From: Thiocapsa bogorovii | Lineage (GTDB): Bacteria > Pseudomonadota > Gammaproteobacteria > Chromatiales > Chromatiaceae | Reading direction: 5' to 3' | Assembly (NCBI RefSeq): GCF_021228795.1 | Contig: NZ_CP089309.1 | Span: 3,224,001 to 3,288,000 of the forward strand | Length of the DNA: 64,000 nt | Shown here: one piece after another, positions 37,279 to 46,022 of the stretch | How the letters are laid out: every line of letters begins with the position of its first letter | Numbering within the stretch: the stretch's first letter is position 1 | The notes under the pieces: generated by a model | The model's database searches: none | What the model was told of the DNA's origin: nothing | Seen by the model: only the letters and a program-made list of their open reading frames with translations | Translations under genes and position numbers: made by a program

Positions 37279-39636
37279 TTAACGCGCGCCGACCACTGTC
37301 ACGTTCGTGCGCACCGATACGCTTGTTCCGTCTGGTTTGGCCAACATGGCCTCGATGACGTAGCTTCCGGAATCGTCGAAGCGCCTGACCATGACATTCC
37401 CGCTCGCGTTCTCTAGGGGCTCACCGTCGATCCGCCATGTGATCCGTTCCGGCGGTGTCGAATTAGGGTCCAGCAGCAGAAAACGACCGGTGCGATGTTG
37501 TTCAATGAGTGTTCGCGCGACGAGTAGTTGCGGTTCGGTGACTCGGGTGCCTTTGCCCTCTCGGCAGGTGAACAGCGCGTCGATCGAAGGTTCGGAAAAG
37601 CGCTCTAAGGTGCCGCTGGGCCACTCGACCAAGAGGTCTTCCACTGTCTCTGATGCGCCGAGACCGAAATGGAGTGTCGGCTCGTCTTGGGCCGTCATTC
37701 GAATCCCGCCCGAAGCGGTGCGCATCTGCCACCGATCTCCGGCATACAGAAAAGCCCGAGATCCGAAGGCGTCGGACGCGCTTTCGGTGCCCCTGAGCTC
37801 GACACGGAACCAATGGTTCGAGTTAGCTCGGTTGCGGAACAGCGTCAGCGGGCCATGTTCTGCCATGACCTCAGCCTGTCCCCGAGTGACGAGGATATCG
37901 AGAAAGCCGTCGTTGTCGAAATCCGCGGCAGAGACGGAGTCGATCATGCCTGTTTGGTATTGCTCTTCTGTCCCGGAAGGCTGGCTGGCTGAGAAGTGGG
38001 TTTCATGGTTCTCGTAAAGCAGGTACGGACGGGATCTCAGGTCATCGGCACAACCCAGGAAAATGTCCATGTCCATGTCATTGTCGAAGTCGCCTGCGAC
38101 GGCCGACACGCAACTGGTCTTTATTGCCGATAGGCCATAATCGCCCGGTGTGCGTTGCCAAGTTTTATCGCCTTGAACATAGAATACGTCGCTCGAGCCA
38201 TCGCCTATCGGTTCCGTGGGCGGGATCTCGCCCACGAGGTCGATCCGGTTGTTTCCGATGATCTCCAAAAAGAAAGGAATGCTTTCCTCTTTCTTGACAG
38301 TGAGCGACCAGATATGGGTTTCGGGGTCATAGCCCAAATAGAAACCTGTAGCCGAGATGTCCGGGCTTACGTGCCCGTGAAATCGGGTGTCGCCACTGTC
38401 GAGCTCGAATTGGTGGTCACTCGAATTCGCACCGGAGCCGCCTAGGAAGATGCGCTGTTGGCTCGAATCGATCCAGGTCTTGGGTCCCGATGCGGGCCGC
38501 ACGATGACCATGGCCTCGCCTTCGAATTTAAAATTGAGACCCGTGATGACTTCTCGTCCGGGCAGACCGATCGTGACCTGTTTGAGGTTCGTCTTGCGGA
38601 TGAAAGCCCCGCCTGCTTTCGTCGGACCAAAATAGTCCAGACTTAGATCTCCCGTGAAATCCGCCAACACCAGGTCATAAGTATGCCGAGCCCCGAGCGC
38701 CTCATCGGGCGGAACCTCATTAAAAGAACAGGGGCCGACGGCATTCTCGCGGTAAAGCTTGCCAGGTGCGCCGCTGAATTGAAGGTATCTGGCCTGGTCT
38801 CGGAAGCCCCGAAATTGGATCACCGCACCTGAGGAATCGTCAGGTCCTAAGCCCGGGAGAGCCTGAGTGCAGGGTTCGAAATGCCCAGATTGGTCTTGAA
38901 GGTAGATGACGCCGCGGGGATCCCGCGGGCTCGCCAGGGCAAAAATCACGTCCAGTTGCCCGTCGAGGTCGATGTCGAACCACGACGCGCGCCGCCCTCG
39001 TTGCCACGGAAGGGCTAAGCCTCTTTCCTCTGATTGATCGACGAAGCGCCCGTTTGATTGCATGAAGAGGATGTTCGTATTCCGCAGTCGATCCACGTTT
39101 GTGATCGGTCCCGCTTTCAACAGCCCGGACGCGCCGCCTCGCGCGACGAACAGGTCCGACTCGCCGTTGTTGTCGACGTCGGCCCAGGAGGCGCCGTGCC
39201 AATCCCCGGGGATCGATCCGAGAGCAATGGACCCTTGATCGGAGAACCGCACTCCGCCTTCATTACGATAGAGCGATGCTGGAGACTTGGCAGCCGGGGC
39301 GAATTTGAACGGTGTTGGATAGGTGAAGTGATGGGAGACAAAGATGTCGACGAAGCCGTCATTGTCGAAATCGCGCCATGATGCCCCCCAAGTCTGGCCA
39401 CGGTAATCCAGCCCGGCTTGCCCGGACCAGTCCGTGAATCCGATGGCGGTCCCGGAATCAACTCCCGCCAGCCCTTGCGATGTCGCCGCAAGCAGGAGCA
39501 CCGCCGCCAGCGAAATGGGTACGAAAGGACGACATGCATGACGCTTCAACTCCACTTGCTTCGTCGCTTGACTTGTAGAAGACGGTCCGTAGGTCCAGCG
39601 CCTCTCGTCCGCAGTCGGTATGGTCGATTGGTTCAC
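37279..39636 (-). CDS. CRTAC1-like secreted protein: FG-GAP repeats plus ASPIC/UnbV domain
   Basis: A 785-residue protein with an N-terminal hydrophobic stretch at about residues 38-57 (SLAAVLLLAATSQGLA), likely a signal for export with an unusually long n-region. At least five calcium-loop repeats are visible (DFDNDGFVDIFV, DVDNNGESDLFV, DIDLDGQLDVIF, DFDNDMDMDIFL, DFDNDGFLDILV), which form a beta-propeller. The segment FGSRAFLYAGDRWQMRT...LHFGLGASETVEDLLVEWPSG is an ASPIC/UnbV domain, and a C-terminal Ig-like segment follows. GTG 39636 lies 3 bp after the upstream stop; GTG 39555 would place the signal peptide at the very N terminus and is an alternative. A cell-surface or adhesion role is likely but unproven. 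Confidence 0.75.
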   Translation of the reverse strand: MNQSTIPTADERRWTYGPSSTSQATKQVELKRHACRPFVPISLAAVLLLAATSQGLAGVDSGTAIGFTDWSGQAGLDYRGQTWGASWRDFDNDGFVDIFVSHHFTYPTPFKFAPAAKSPASLYRNEGGVRFSDQGSIALGSIPGDWHGASWADVDNNGESDLFVARGGASGLLKAGPITNVDRLRNTNILFMQSNGRFVDQSEERGLALPWQRGRRASWFDIDLDGQLDVIFALASPRDPRGVIYLQDQSGHFEPCTQALPGLGPDDSSGAVIQFRGFRDQARYLQFSGAPGKLYRENAVGPCSFNEVPPDEALGARHTYDLVLADFTGDLSLDYFGPTKAGGAFIRKTNLKQVTIGLPGREVITGLNFKFEGEAMVIVRPASGPKTWIDSSQQRIFLGGSGANSSDHQFELDSGDTRFHGHVSPDISATGFYLGYDPETHIWSLTVKKEESIPFFLEIIGNNRIDLVGEIPPTEPIGDGSSDVFYVQGDKTWQRTPGDYGLSAIKTSCVSAVAGDFDNDMDMDIFLGCADDLRSRPYLLYENHETHFSASQPSGTEEQYQTGMIDSVSAADFDNDGFLDILVTRGQAEVMAEHGPLTLFRNRANSNHWFRVELRGTESASDAFGSRAFLYAGDRWQMRTASGGIRMTAQDEPTLHFGLGASETVEDLLVEWPSGTLERFSEPSIDALFTCREGKGTRVTEPQLLVARTLIEQHRTGRFLLLDPNSTPPERITWRIDGEPLENASGNVMVRRFDDSGSYVIEAMLAKPDGTSVSVRTNVTVVGAR

Positions 39637-39639
39637 AAA

Positions 39640-40356
39640 CTAAGACCTCGGGCGTCGCAGATCCACTTCGGCATCTTCAAGCGAGTAACCGAAGATCTCG
39701 AAATCCGAACGGTAATTCTCGTATACAACGGCCAAATCGTCTTCCGATGAATAGAATTGGTGAAGACGCTGTAGCTCGTTCGATGAGGTGTTGCGCGGTG
39801 AGATGCATTCGGGCGGAGGCAGCCCGATACGCTGAAAGACCTCCACGATGTCTCTATCGAAATGCTCGACCCGGCCGACGTAGTCGACGAGCAATCTGAA
39901 TGACTCGCCATAAGGCTCCGCTAATAGCTTCGTCATGGAAGGCTCGACGAAGGCCGAATGCCGGATGAATTCGGAGAAATCGGCGCTTTCACGGAATGCC
40001 TTCGAGATGGGCCAGGTATCGATGATCTCCTTATTCGCTCCGACGACCGTTCGATGAAGCTTCGTGATGAATGTATAAAACGAGATTACCCGAAAAAACG
40101 GGTTTCGGACAAAGCCGAACTTAAAATAGGCTCTGAAGGTTTCATCGCCGAGCACATTGCGAACGTCGCGAGCGGCGGAATGTTTCCAGAGTCCAAAACG
40201 CTGCTGATAAACGCCCTGAAGTGTTTCGCCCAGGGTCGAGACGCCGAGCTCGATGTCGTTCCAACAGCTGTAGGGACTGAGAAGATCCGTGATCGTCGAG
40301 CCGGCGCATTTGTGAGTGTGGATAAAGATGAAGTCTTTGCTATTGGATATGATCAT
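39640..40356 (-). CDS. sulfotransferase family protein (Sulfotransfer_2-like)
   Basis: A 238-residue protein. IFIHTHKCAGSTITDLL is the 5'-phosphosulfate loop of the carbohydrate sulfotransferase 2/HNK-1 type group, and FKFGFVRNPFFRVISFY is the 3'-phosphate motif (RxPxxRxxS). These enzymes sulfate glycans. It is followed directly by the CRTAC1-like gene, 3 bp away, suggesting one transcript. It shares little with the other sulfotransferase in the window beyond the PAPS motifs. Codons rich in A and T set it apart from the polyketide genes. Confidence 0.72.
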   Translation of the reverse strand: MIISNSKDFIFIHTHKCAGSTITDLLSPYSCWNDIELGVSTLGETLQGVYQQRFGLWKHSAARDVRNVLGDETFRAYFKFGFVRNPFFRVISFYTFITKLHRTVVGANKEIIDTWPISKAFRESADFSEFIRHSAFVEPSMTKLLAEPYGESFRLLVDYVGRVEHFDRDIVEVFQRIGLPPPECISPRNTSSNELQRLHQFYSSEDDLAVVYENYRSDFEIFGYSLEDAEVDLRRPRS

Positions 40357-40500
40357 AAGATCGAGTCCGCGAATGATTGGGGTACGTATAGGGTCTTTCT
40401 TGGCCGGGCGGGAACTGCATGGATACCCGCTGCCCAGTGTCTGAATCGGCTGGACGAAACGACGATCACTACCGTTGCGCTTCGGGTCATGGAGCGCCGG

Positions 40501-42594
40501 TCATGGGGACGCTGCTTTTCTTCCGAGAAACAACAGCTGCGCCGGCCCGAGATGACCGAGAACGGTTGAGTGATAGAAGACACCCGACGAGCCGACAAAG
40601 CCCGCAGCGTCGAGGTCGTCGATGAGATCCCATCCGAAGTGATAGAAAGCCAAGCAGCCGTCGGGTCGTAGGGGATCGCCGTGATACTCGGGCTCCGTCA
40701 GGTGCAGGATCGATCCATCGTCGAGCACTCGCGCACGGATGAGTGTCTCGGCGGCGTTCGGTCGGAACGGGACGCTCAGCAGGAGTTGGCCGCCGGGTCT
40801 CAGGACCCTGTAAAACTCCCTCAACGCAGCACGATATTCGGGCACGTGCTCGAGAACGTCAAAAGACAATAGATAGTCTAAGCTGGCGTCCGCGAAGGTC
40901 AGGCGCGTCACGTCTTCGTTGCGGATTCCGCGGTCGTCGACCGCCCCCGAAGGACGGTCGCTGCCGAGAAACTCGCTGCCGACGACGCCGGGGTAGCGGT
41001 TGCGCAGCAATGCATAAAATCCGGTGGCCTGCTCGGTGATATAGATGTCGGCCTGCGGTCCGGGCCGGCATTCATCCTCGAAGACGTTGATGGCGCCCCG
41101 CATTCGGTTGTTGAGGCCGCAGCTCGGGCAGGTCACCGTTTCGCGCCAATTCGGCGTCAGCTTGCCGTCGAGCAGGTAGGCGTGCGCAAAAGCGACCTTG
41201 AACCTGACATTCTTGTCGCACACATGGCAGAAGCCCTCGATCTCGGCGGCTTGGCCCCTGTCGATGATGGGCGCTTCGAGCGCTGACCGCTCCGCGGTCA
41301 AGGGTTCCGCGGACGACGCCAATGCGCGATATTCGTCGAGGCTTGCGCAACGTGTGATCGACAGGATTGGGCTCGTGTTGCGGTGCGCTCGGGCGCCTTG
41401 CGAAACCGCTTCTCTCAAGGGTGAGGGTTGCGCTGGTGTGCTGCCGAGCTTGCGCTCGACTGTCCCGCGAATGCGATTGGCGCGAAACGCGGCCGCATAA
41501 AATTGGTGTAGAAGCTCGGTCGTGACCGGGTCGATGGAGAGATCCATCCGCGCGCGCGCTTGGGCGAATCGATCCAGATCTCCCGCTGCCTTCATGAGAT
41601 CGTCAAAGCGTGTGGTGATCTGCGCCCATTCCTGCTCCGCATGACCGATCTGAGCCCAAGCCTGAATAGCGGGGTCGGGATGAAGTTGGCTGAAGGCCCA
41701 ATTGGACTGGCCTTGCAGGCGACATCGTCTGCAGAAGTCGTCGAAGGTCAGGGTCCGAATCATGGAGCTGATCGCTGCCGCGTTGTAGACGACGCGAAGG
41801 CCGACCTTTGCGAGACGGAAACCCAGCTCGATGTCTTCGGCGCCAAAACGAAAGATCGGGTTGAAGACCCCGTATTCGAGGAGAAAGCCGCGTTTGCACG
41901 AGGAGCGACCGCCCCAGAAATAGGTGAAGTCCAGGATCGACTCATGTGCGATGTGTGGATAGGAAAAAAGCTGACAGCCGACAACCGTGACATAGCGCAT
42001 CAGCGGTGAGCGCGCCGGTTCCTCAGCCAGTCCGGTGTAGCCCAGCACGGCGAAATGTGGCTGCGCAAAGCGCTCATGGGTCTTGTGGTGCTCTTCGAGG
42101 CAATGGGGATCCAGCACATCGTCATCGTCGAGAAACGCGACGATCGGTGCCCTCGACAGGAAGAGTCCGTGGTTCTTCCCGCTGGCGAGCCCGGAATTCG
42201 CCTGATAGGCGTAACGGAGACGGAGCATACCGGAGAAACTTTCGGCGACCTCGCGCGTATCGTCAGTCGAGCCGTCGTCGACGACGATAACCTCGAAACG
42301 CTCCAGCCCGATCGTTTGCGTGCAGAGCGCGCCCAACGCCCGCCGAAGCAGCGGCGCTCGGTTATAGGTGCAGATGACCGCGCTGATGAGCGGCTCAGGG
42401 AAGGGTGGGGCAAGCTGTTTCACGGTCGTTCGTGCCCTAGTCTGTGCTTCCGTGGCAAAGCGCGCAAACGGAGCGCGCTTGGCGCGCCAGTAGATGAGGC
42501 GATCGTCAAGGCGTTCCCGATCGATTGCCGGCTTGATGAGCTTGCTCGGACGCGCGAAGCGGATAGGTCTCGAGCGCGACGAACGCCGCGGCAT
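40501..42594 (-). CDS. GT2 glycosyltransferase fused to zinc-ribbon/methyltransferase-like domain
   Basis: A 697-residue fusion. Residues 65-290 form a GT2 glycosyltransferase with ISAVICTYNRAPLL, VIVVDDGSTDD and the metal motif FLDDDDVLDP, all intact. A linker follows, then CHVCDKN and CPSCGLNNR (about 455-505), two CxxC pairs that could bind zinc, then a class I methyltransferase-like part (LDYLLSFDVLEHVPEY, FYRVLRPGGQLLLSVPF). The usual GxGxG loop of the SAM fold is weak (VVGSEFLGSD). ATG 42594 overlaps the upstream gene by 89 bp; GTG 42423 would avoid this but shorten the N terminus by 57 residues. The GT2 half is a paralog of 54972-55940. Confidence 0.8.
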   Translation of the reverse strand: MPRRSSRSRPIRFARPSKLIKPAIDRERLDDRLIYWRAKRAPFARFATEAQTRARTTVKQLAPPFPEPLISAVICTYNRAPLLRRALGALCTQTIGLERFEVIVVDDGSTDDTREVAESFSGMLRLRYAYQANSGLASGKNHGLFLSRAPIVAFLDDDDVLDPHCLEEHHKTHERFAQPHFAVLGYTGLAEEPARSPLMRYVTVVGCQLFSYPHIAHESILDFTYFWGGRSSCKRGFLLEYGVFNPIFRFGAEDIELGFRLAKVGLRVVYNAAAISSMIRTLTFDDFCRRCRLQGQSNWAFSQLHPDPAIQAWAQIGHAEQEWAQITTRFDDLMKAAGDLDRFAQARARMDLSIDPVTTELLHQFYAAAFRANRIRGTVERKLGSTPAQPSPLREAVSQGARAHRNTSPILSITRCASLDEYRALASSAEPLTAERSALEAPIIDRGQAAEIEGFCHVCDKNVRFKVAFAHAYLLDGKLTPNWRETVTCPSCGLNNRMRGAINVFEDECRPGPQADIYITEQATGFYALLRNRYPGVVGSEFLGSDRPSGAVDDRGIRNEDVTRLTFADASLDYLLSFDVLEHVPEYRAALREFYRVLRPGGQLLLSVPFRPNAAETLIRARVLDDGSILHLTEPEYHGDPLRPDGCLAFYHFGWDLIDDLDAAGFVGSSGVFYHSTVLGHLGPAQLLFLGRKAASP

Positions 42595-43327
42595 GACTTA
42601 GGTGTGCGCGATCGTTCAGGAACTGCTCCATGGCGGTATTTGTTTCCGTGTAGTCATATGTGCTGACGGGCTTACGGAGCGCATGCCGCACGGGCGAGGC
42701 ATCGATGACGCCGAGGCGACAACCGTGCGCGTCGAGCTGGACTGGCCAGACGAAGTCGAGCCCCCACCCCATCGGGGCTTCCTCGTCGAAAGGAAGCAGG
42801 TGCGCAAAACCGTCCCGGCGTAGGGAGAAGACGGGACCGATCTCGACGAAGCGCGTCTGCCGCGCCTCAACCCCAAGGAGTTGGGCCACGAAATAGTGGT
42901 CGATATAGCTGTCGTGCGTTCGAGCGGGCTGGGCCAAGGTCAGGTCGTGTGCTGTTTGATAGGCGAGAAAGCGGTCGAGAAAGCCTGATTCCAGCTCGAT
43001 ATCGTCGTCGACGACGACTAAGAACCGATATGGGGCGAGGTCGATCTCGGCCAGCAGTCGATTAAGGATTCGGAATTTGGGCACCCGTTCGGTCAACCTT
43101 AGCACCGTGAGTGCGCGAAGTCCGTCGGGGATGCCTCCTTCTCCGACAGCTGCCCATCGTAGATCGATCTGCCATAGGTTCCCGGCGAGTAGATCCGCCG
43201 AGATCCGCGCTGCGTGATTCGCAACGGACGGCAAATAGATGCCGAGGACCAGAACGCGATTGTCGTTCGGCTCCGGTTTGGACTCCGGGGGACGACGGAT
43301 CGAAGTTGAGGGATCGGGCAGCGTCAT
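42506..43327 (-). CDS. glycosyltransferase-like protein (GT-A fold)
   Basis: A 273-residue protein. FLVVVDDDIELESGF carries a DDD metal motif of GT-A transferases, and EIGPVFSLRRDGF with FDEEAPMGWGLDFVWP resembles the acceptor and catalytic region of DUF707-like glycosyltransferases. No canonical GT2 N terminus is seen, so assignment to a family is tentative. It starts 7 bp after the GT4 gene and overlaps the next gene, so it belongs to a leftward glycan operon. The acceptor and sugar are unknown. Confidence 0.6.
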   Translation of the reverse strand: MTLPDPSTSIRRPPESKPEPNDNRVLVLGIYLPSVANHAARISADLLAGNLWQIDLRWAAVGEGGIPDGLRALTVLRLTERVPKFRILNRLLAEIDLAPYRFLVVVDDDIELESGFLDRFLAYQTAHDLTLAQPARTHDSYIDHYFVAQLLGVEARQTRFVEIGPVFSLRRDGFAHLLPFDEEAPMGWGLDFVWPVQLDAHGCRLGVIDASPVRHALRKPVSTYDYTETNTAMEQFLNDRAHLSHAAAFVALETYPLRASEQAHQAGNRSGTP

Positions 43328-43334
43328 GATGTCT

Positions 43335-44525
43335 TCAGGCCAGCAGAGACATGAGTATGGGCGAAACCGCGTCCTTGGAGTATCGCTGCGCGATCAGGTC
43401 CTGTCCCGCGGCGGACACGCGATGCCAGAGAACGTCGTCCGTGTAGAGGCGCAAGACGGCATTGGCAAAAGCAGTCGGGTCGTCGGCAATCAGGGCGTCA
43501 ACACCATCCACGAGACCCATGCCTTCGGCGCCAACATGTGTGGTGACGACCGGCAATCCATAGCTGAGGCTCTGTCCTATTTTGCCTTTCATCCCTGCGC
43601 CGTGGCGCAGCGGAGAGACGAAGACCCGGCTGTTCTCGAACCAGGACGCGACATCCGGGACATAGCCCACTGGATTGACCAGCGGGGACGCGAGAGCATG
43701 GATGCTATCGGGCATGTCGCTGCCGACGATGTTGAATCGGATATCGCTTTGCTGAGCATGAACGAGCGGCAATATGTTCTGCACGAAAAAGAGAACTGCA
43801 TCGACGTTCGGCGTGTGCTGAAAACCGCCGATGAAAAAGAGGTCCCGCCGCGATGATGCCGGTGCGACCATAGTGCAGATACGATGCACGTTGGGCACGA
43901 CATCGACCACGAGTCCCGGATCCTCTTCGAGGAGTGCATGCTTTTCTTCTTCCGTGATCGCGATGGTCAAGTCTGCGCCGATGGCGTTCGACAGTTCAAT
44001 GCGTCGGTAATGTTCAGCCAGGGACCGCAACCGATCGGGTTCCGAATCGAAGGCGGCCCCGCGCATGAAGCGGATCCAATGCAGGTCGACCGTGTCGTAG
44101 ATGACCCGCGCGGCGACTGCGAACGCGCGAACCATGGAAAGATAGGATTCTGCGAGCTCGGGTCGCGAGATCCAGGCGATACGATAGCTCCCGCCCCTCG
44201 TCCTGAGGTGCTCGAGGGCAGCTTGTCGGCCGATCACAAGCTCGATACCTTGCTCGGCGAGTGCTCTGGAGTACCGTGAGTCCTCGGCAGGCCGATCTGC
44301 AATGAAATCGACGGTATGACCTGCGTCGAGAAGGATCTCGAGAATCATCTGCATGCGGAAGGATCCGGAGTCGCGGTCCGGCGTCGGGGGTTTCCAGTCG
44401 ATCATCAAGATCCGGGCGGGTGACGGATCAGGTCGCGGAAAGAGCGACGCCCAGTCCCCGTCCCAATCGTGAATCAGTCTATCGGAGACCTGACCGAGCT
44501 CGCCCGACCTTCCTTCGGGATTCAT
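43335..44525 (-). CDS. GT4 glycosyltransferase, formerly the C-terminal part of a larger protein
   Basis: A 396-residue GT-B transferase (GT4 group). ILMIDWKPPTPDRDSGSFRM opens the N-terminal fold; VSPLRHGAGMKGKIGQSLSYG and VVTTHVGAEGMGL are the donor-binding region. The frame is open to 44558 and continues to the left end of the insertion sequence at 44582. When the IS is removed it joins the frame of 46023-49346 without a stop, so this was probably the last domain of that protein. Today it could start at ATG 44525, which has AAGGA nine bases upstream, or at GTG 44558. It is clearly related to 53618-54958, with near-identical motifs such as WKPPTPDRDSGSF and IYDTVDLHWIR. Confidence 0.85.
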   Translation of the reverse strand: MNPEGRSGELGQVSDRLIHDWDGDWASLFPRPDPSPARILMIDWKPPTPDRDSGSFRMQMILEILLDAGHTVDFIADRPAEDSRYSRALAEQGIELVIGRQAALEHLRTRGGSYRIAWISRPELAESYLSMVRAFAVAARVIYDTVDLHWIRFMRGAAFDSEPDRLRSLAEHYRRIELSNAIGADLTIAITEEEKHALLEEDPGLVVDVVPNVHRICTMVAPASSRRDLFFIGGFQHTPNVDAVLFFVQNILPLVHAQQSDIRFNIVGSDMPDSIHALASPLVNPVGYVPDVASWFENSRVFVSPLRHGAGMKGKIGQSLSYGLPVVTTHVGAEGMGLVDGVDALIADDPTAFANAVLRLYTDDVLWHRVSAAGQDLIAQRYSKDAVSPILMSLLA

Positions 44526-44575
44526 GGGTAAACGTCCTTCGGACGCGCCAGCCAGCACGTAATGGATCAGGGGAT

Positions 44576-44581
44576 TGAGTG
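44576..44581. repeat. target-site duplication, left copy (TGAGTG)
   Basis: TGAGTG abuts the left inverted repeat of the IS, and the same six bases abut the right inverted repeat at 46085-46090. Direct duplication of a short target is the mark of transposon insertion. Confidence 0.85.
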
Positions 44582-44595
44582 CTCGACTTTGGCCA
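44582..44595 (+). repeat. IS terminal inverted repeat, left
   Basis: CTCGACTTTGGCCA, the exact reverse complement of 46071-46084. The match stops after 14 bases on the inner side. Confidence 0.9.
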
Positions 44596-44597
44596 AT

Positions 44598-46013
44598 CTA
44601 GGCGGTCGCCGCGAGCTGTTCCAGCAGGCGATCGAGTCGCTTGGACGAAATTAGGACCATCTCCCCCTCGGACCGTGAGTAGGCGTAATTCTCCTCGGCC
44701 CAGATGGTGCGCCGCACCAGGGCCAGGCAATCGGAGAAGGTGGCGTGGGACTTCAGATACCAGGCCGTGGAGCGCGGCAGGGCGTCCCAGCGCTCGCGCC
44801 ACCGGTAGACCATGAGACAGACGAGCGAGAACAGCGCCATCAGCATCGGCGTGGTGCGTGCGATCGCCAGGTCGTTCCACTGGCGCTGGGTCTCGACGCC
44901 GAGGTGGCGACGGACTTCCTCGAAGGTGACCTCGAGCGACCAGCGCTGGACGAACAGCTCCACGACGCGGGCCGGCGCCATGTTCAGGTCGGTGGTGAAG
45001 AAGGCTTGCGTCGGCAGCCGGCCCTCGGGATCGACCACGAGCACCCAGCGAATCGGCAACGGCGGCCATCCCGCGGTGTGCCACAGACACACCTCGCTGA
45101 GCAGGCGCAGCGTTTTGGGCTGTCCGTACCATTGAATCGCGACCTCCTCGCCTCGGGTGTGCGCCGCTTCCTCGCGTGTGGCGAGCTTGGCCAGTACGCC
45201 GCCTTTCTTCGGCTTGGGGCCGCGCCGCCCGGCGGGCACCGGCTCGGGAAAGGCGAACAGGCGTGCATCCAGGCGCAGGCGCGTGATCAGGGTCGCTTGC
45301 GCAGCCAGCACTTCCCACCCCAGCTGGATGCAGGAGTAGCTGCCGTCGCCGAGCAGGATCCAGCGGCGTTGCTGCAGCCAGCGCGAGACCAGCCAGACCA
45401 TCCCGATGGTGAGCTCCACGACCGTGCGATGGTGCCGCGCGGCCGCCTCGTCGGCCCGTTTCGACGGCGCCAAGCGGGTGAGAAAGGGCAGCGCCCAAGG
45501 CCGCGTGCTCCACGGCACGGGCACCAACAACGCCATGCAGATCCACTCCAGCCCCAAACAGGTCACCACCTTGCCGCGCGAGGAGCGCACCGCATCGCGA
45601 TACATCCCCTTCGCTCGAATGCGCGCGCCCTTGCGCCGTTCCAGCGTCTCGTCGACCGCCACCACGATCGGCACCTGCGCCGGCAACATCCCGAGCAACA
45701 ACCCCAGCAGAATCCGCGCCCCTTGGCGCGACGACCAACGCGCCCGATTCAGCACCCGGTGGTAACGCTCGAAGCGCCGCTCCGCGCTCAGCCCCATCGC
45801 CCGCAGTGCCGCCGTCACCGTGCGTGGTCCTTGCGCCAGCAGCGTTCCCGTGAGCAAGACGTGCAGATGCGCCAGGGTCGGCGCGGTGAACAGGCAGGCA
45901 AAGGGCTGCAGAACAGATACAATCGAGGCTGGCAGAGGGAACATCCGCGGGCAGGTCCGAGGTTTTGGTCGACATCGGACGATACCGTCCGCGGCCCTCT
46001 GCCGCCACATCAA
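44598..46013 (-). CDS. DDE transposase of the IS
   Basis: A 471-residue transposase that cuts and joins the element's ends. The probable catalytic acidic residues are in IVVAVDETLERRKG (first D), WILLGDGSYSC (second D) and RWSLEVTFEEVRRHLG (E, with the Y/W-rich helix seen in IS4-type enzymes). The gene fills the element, ending two bases inside the left inverted repeat; the start may be ATG 46013 or an inner ATG such as 45944. The length and motif spacing fit the IS4/IS701 type of DDE transposases, but this is from memory of motif style, not a search. Confidence 0.85.
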   Translation of the reverse strand: MMWRQRAADGIVRCRPKPRTCPRMFPLPASIVSVLQPFACLFTAPTLAHLHVLLTGTLLAQGPRTVTAALRAMGLSAERRFERYHRVLNRARWSSRQGARILLGLLLGMLPAQVPIVVAVDETLERRKGARIRAKGMYRDAVRSSRGKVVTCLGLEWICMALLVPVPWSTRPWALPFLTRLAPSKRADEAAARHHRTVVELTIGMVWLVSRWLQQRRWILLGDGSYSCIQLGWEVLAAQATLITRLRLDARLFAFPEPVPAGRRGPKPKKGGVLAKLATREEAAHTRGEEVAIQWYGQPKTLRLLSEVCLWHTAGWPPLPIRWVLVVDPEGRLPTQAFFTTDLNMAPARVVELFVQRWSLEVTFEEVRRHLGVETQRQWNDLAIARTTPMLMALFSLVCLMVYRWRERWDALPRSTAWYLKSHATFSDCLALVRRTIWAEENYAYSRSEGEMVLISSKRLDRLLEQLAATA

Positions 46014-46022
46014 TCGGGTCTG

